DNA of 33,252 nt from Lactiplantibacillus garii (GTDB taxonomy: Bacteria > Bacillota > Bacilli > Lactobacillales > Lactobacillaceae), in contig NZ_QWZQ01000037.1 in the NCBI RefSeq assembly GCF_003885105.1, positions 1-33,252 on the forward strand, given 5' to 3'. The notes under the pieces were generated by a model. That model searched no databases and had not been told where the DNA came from. It worked only from the letters and a program-made list of their open reading frames with translations. Positions 31,801-33,252 of the stretch are shown one piece after another (within the stretch, counting starts at the first letter, position 1; each line of letters starts with the position of its first letter). The position numbers and the translations under genes were made by a program.

Positions 31801-32202
31801 TTCTTTACGAAGCTCATACTGAACATGCTTATCATTACCTTGAACATTCCCATAATCACGGTCAGCAAACTCATGAAAGTAATGATGTGAAGTTAGACCA
31901 TCAATGTGAAACCACTCTGTTTTTGGCTTACGTTCAATATGTCGTTTCTGAGTTAAGTAATTATGGAAGTCATGATCAGTAAATGTTTCGTCTGTTCCAT
32001 CTTCGTAGCGAGCATTCCCTCGCCATAATAATTTTACTTTAGCGTCCACTGTATGGCTCTGTTGTTTTATACGGTCTTCTACTGATTGCGAAGCAGTATA
32101 TCCTATCTTGGTCCAGCCATTATGAGACACATCATTAGGAGTAGTGTAAGCGTAAATCATTGGGATAATTCGGTTGAATGATTTTATTTTTGGAATACCC
32201 AT
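28855..32202 (-). CDS. GIY-YIG nuclease - helicase - methyltransferase motif-I fusion protein
   Basis: 1115 residues. Residues about 15-100 form a T5orf172/GIY-YIG nuclease domain (IYAYTTPN, WTKIGYTA, Arg44, and FHNYL... TEWFHID). A type III restriction-like SF2 helicase follows: motif I KPRFGKT (160-166), DEAH (276-279), LTGTPF (302-307), and motif VI region near 520-540. Residues about 740-880 are a long charged coiled coil. The C-terminus (985-1085) matches the first part of an Eco57I-like adenine methyltransferase: FTPKAVVKHM, motif-I variant DLYMKSG (1015-1021) and QVYGLAPTRI. The NPPY part is absent here but is encoded by the preceding gene. It starts 3 bases after that gene, with AAAGGAG upstream. 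I infer the motor/nuclease subunit of a restriction-like system. Confidence 0.85.
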   Translation of the reverse strand: MGIPKIKSFNRIIPMIYAYTTPNDVSHNGWTKIGYTASQSVEDRIKQQSHTVDAKVKLLWRGNARYEDGTDETFTDHDFHNYLTQKRHIERKPKTEWFHIDGLTSHHYFHEFADRDYGNVQGNDKHVQYELRKEQQKAVDQTIAYFLKNGEGSEFLWNAKPRFGKTLTAYDLFRKMQMQNVLVVTNRPSIANSWFNDFDKFIAWQTNLKFVSETDALKDKPVLSRQEFIDSISDGNDYGQVVFESLQGLKGSVYFGGEYDKLKWIEDLNWDLLIIDEAHEGVDTYKTDKAFDKIKRKYTLHLTGTPFKALAKGKFAADQIYNWSYADEQQAKADWNEEAEGGSNPYAVMPRLNMFTYQLSEIMADTLKQGVDLDNGDKADPAFDLNEFFRTQNGKFVYDEAVDHFLDALTTGEKYPFSTPELRTELAHTFWLLNRVDSAKALAKKLKQHSVFKHYHIILAAGDGKPDDDQLNDDQLEKANEKAFDKVQKATKEYDKTITLSVGQLTTGVTVKPWSAVLMLSSMKSPAEYMQAAFRAQNPYTFERNGELVQKENAYVFDFDPTRTLTIFDEFANDLMAETSNGKGTAAEHETNIRKLLNFFPVIGEDDNGKMVELDAKQVMSIPRQLKSQEVVKRGFMSNFLFTNISRIFAAPSEVREILNGLVTAKEGKAKKNDRDAIEGAEEVLVNDDGEVEIPKEKVIGKSKDLFGDKVYSDLGNQLVNSVTDTDSTDFKSAAKSISKKVNDSLNKEAVNRVANDYGLSKREAKKQQQRLEKENEQALNKIADELNDLKKVAEVNYKKEQATARDQAELNDAKTKYETTVQNIVDDFGKRVQDHVQKTVEDIPAKVVERVEKHEEEQKLNNVEEDARAHLRGFSRTIPSFIMAYGDKNLTLQNFDDYTEDDVFKEVTGITEDQFRFLRDGGDYVDAETNEEKHFDGHLFDEVVFNDSIQQFLEKKDQLSNYFDDNSTEDIFDYIPPQKTNQIFTPKAVVKHMVDDLETNNPGIFDDPNKTFADLYMKSGLYITEIVKRVFRSEKMKQLFPDHHERIKHIMEHQVYGLAPTRIIYLISTNYIFGFDKELKNSLLEKHFKQIDAAKYAQEGTLQEVVQREFGEEE

Positions 32203-32205
32203 TGT

Positions 32206-33198
32206 TTAATCCATCTCCTTTATAAATGAATCTATGTATGCCTGTTTCTGTTCATTTAACCCATACTTTTTATACAGACTAGAATCGTTCCATGTTTGAG
32301 TAAAATCTTGCATTGGCACAAAAACAAACGTTGACTTACTAATGTGTATAGACGTTAAAGCCTGAAGTAACAGAAATCTGACAAATTTTGTTTTTAAATA
32401 ATCAATGACATTAGTAGATTCGACTTCTGTATTAAAAGGCCCAATAAATATATATGAATGGGTACATACTTCACCTGGCTCCATAACTTTCATTGACTTA
32501 GTGAGAACTTTAAACTTTCCATCAGAAGAAGGCTCTCCTGCATGTTCTGCACTGGTTTGGCTGACCATTGCCCTGTAAGTATTAATCGTGTCTAAACCTT
32601 TTTTTACAATATCACTTGAGATATAACTTTCACCTTTACTGGAATTCAACTTTATAGGATGTTGTCCGTCCTGTTTTGCTATACCTCTAACACTTGTCGA
32701 TAGCCCATATGGACTTATTGCACTAACTATTTGCTCTAGAGTATCTTCATTAAGTTTCTGAATTTTTCTTATAATTTTTACTGATTCGTTGTAGCGAACA
32801 AGAACTGGAAATTCTGAAAGATTACGAGCCATAGAACTCTTTCTTCCATGAATTACACTGTTAAAGTCACACTCACCGTCGTAATCCCTTTCCCAGACAA
32901 AATAATTTACACCACCACTAATACTTGTATTAGGGAAAACATCTTTTGCGTTAGGATAATCCACAATAGTTTTCATATGACTATCATTCATCATATCATC
33001 ACGAAATTTATTCAATCCAATCCCACCTGCAAACCACCTAGAAGGTGTGATCATTGAAATTATTGACGTCCCCATTTGTTTTACTTGTTGTACAAATAAA
33101 TTATATATTGGTTTAGCTTGTCTACCTGTTCCAGCTTTTTCTTCTTGATAAGGTGGATTACCGATTACAACATCAAACTTAAATTTCTTATTAGCCAT
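32206..33198 (-). CDS. Eco57I-type N6-adenine methyltransferase catalytic/recognition subunit
   Basis: 330 residues. It begins almost directly with the catalytic motif IV: FDVVIGNPPYQ (NPPY at 14-17). It continues with the rest of the methyltransferase core (ISMITPSRWFAGG, DYPNAKDVFPN, GVNYFVWERD) and then a target-recognition-like region to the end. There is no motif I (S-adenosylmethionine binding) upstream of NPPY; that element is found at the C-terminus of the next protein. The start at 33198 has GAGGTG 5-6 bases upstream, and an in-frame stop pattern upstream rules out a longer gene inside the window. It is the first gene of the four-gene operon, 3 bases ahead of the helicase gene. N6-adenine methylation of a specific site is inferred. 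Confidence 0.85.
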   Translation of the reverse strand: MANKKFKFDVVIGNPPYQEEKAGTGRQAKPIYNLFVQQVKQMGTSIISMITPSRWFAGGIGLNKFRDDMMNDSHMKTIVDYPNAKDVFPNTSISGGVNYFVWERDYDGECDFNSVIHGRKSSMARNLSEFPVLVRYNESVKIIRKIQKLNEDTLEQIVSAISPYGLSTSVRGIAKQDGQHPIKLNSSKGESYISSDIVKKGLDTINTYRAMVSQTSAEHAGEPSSDGKFKVLTKSMKVMEPGEVCTHSYIFIGPFNTEVESTNVIDYLKTKFVRFLLLQALTSIHISKSTFVFVPMQDFTQTWNDSSLYKKYGLNEQKQAYIDSFIKEMD

Positions 33199-33234
33199 TT
33201 TTACACCTCATATACTTTTGTCAACTGTACCGGT

Positions 33235-33252
33235 TGATTCTGCTTAGAATCA
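33235..33252. repeat. Perfect inverted repeat upstream of the methyltransferase gene
   Basis: TGATTCT-GCTT-AGAATCA ends exactly at the window edge, 37 bases before the methyltransferase start codon. It could be an operator or the stem of a terminator of a gene outside the window. Confidence 0.5.

Noticed and set aside
28855-33198. The 330-aa and 1115-aa genes as one gene broken by a frameshift
   Set aside because: The methyltransferase parts are in the wrong order for a simple break (NPPY gene first, motif I at the end of the second), and each gene has its own start and ribosome binding site.
1-33252. CRISPR array, insertion sequence or prophage
   Set aside because: I saw no regularly spaced repeats, transposase, integrase or structural phage gene, and no terminal inverted repeats flanking the AT-rich part.

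Overview
The window looks like a chromosome segment of a lactic acid bacterium of the Lactobacillaceae, probably a fairly GC-rich Levilactobacillus- or Lactiplantibacillus-like species. I infer this from low-GC-Gram-positive style ribosome binding sites (AGGAGG, GGGGG), CcpA-type cre boxes, and families common in lactobacilli: a DUF1149-like protein, a DUF4828-like protein, DUF915 surface hydrolases, Lac-family PTS EIIC proteins and PadR/DUF4097. No species marker such as an rRNA gene is present.

Positions 1-21,200 are ordinary GC-rich core or semi-core genome made of short transcription units closed by strong hairpin terminators. In order they hold: a hypothetical protein with, upstream of it, a candidate CcpA-controlled small RNA; a DUF1149/SecB-fold-like protein; a tiny secreted, extremely basic peptide; an EIIC + DUF915 hydrolase pair; a universal stress protein; a membrane-anchored hypothetical; tRNA-Arg(CCU); a DEAD-box RNA helicase; a Gfo/Idh/MocA oxidoreductase; a cold-shock protein with a long leader; a DUF4828-like protein; a GH25 protein whose catalytic residues are all replaced; an RpiR regulator divergent from gluconate kinase; a second, paralogous EIIC + DUF915 hydrolase pair; a PadR-DUF4097 two-gene unit with an evident operator; a CtpE-like P-type ATPase; a TetR regulator; and a MmcQ/YjbR protein.

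From about 21,200 to the end the DNA becomes AT-rich and turns into a defence island. It starts in the decayed 3' end of an ADP-ribosylglycohydrolase gene. It then carries a two-gene DUF262 operon (a DUF262 protein and a DUF262-DUF1524 GmrSD-like nuclease). Next comes a RelB/RelE toxin-antitoxin module, flanked by one decayed and one intact copy of a 42-residue basic-protein gene. Last is a tightly packed four-gene operon on the minus strand. In transcription order this operon encodes an NPPY adenine-methyltransferase/recognition subunit, a 1115-residue GIY-YIG + helicase protein that ends in a methyltransferase motif-I-like (KSG) segment, a DUF262-DUF1524 GmrSD-like nuclease, and an unrecognised 202-residue protein.

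The most interesting object is that last operon. The methyltransferase appears to be split over two polypeptides in permuted order: the catalytic NPPY is on the first gene, and the motif-I part is at the C-terminus of the second. It is joined to a GIY-YIG/helicase motor and a modification-dependent-type nuclease. Other points worth following are two orphan EIIC-hydrolase cassettes whose EIIC have lost the sugar-contacting His and Glu, the dead GH25, the candidate CcpA-regulated RNA and the cationic peptide. All assignments come from reading motifs by eye; no database search was run.
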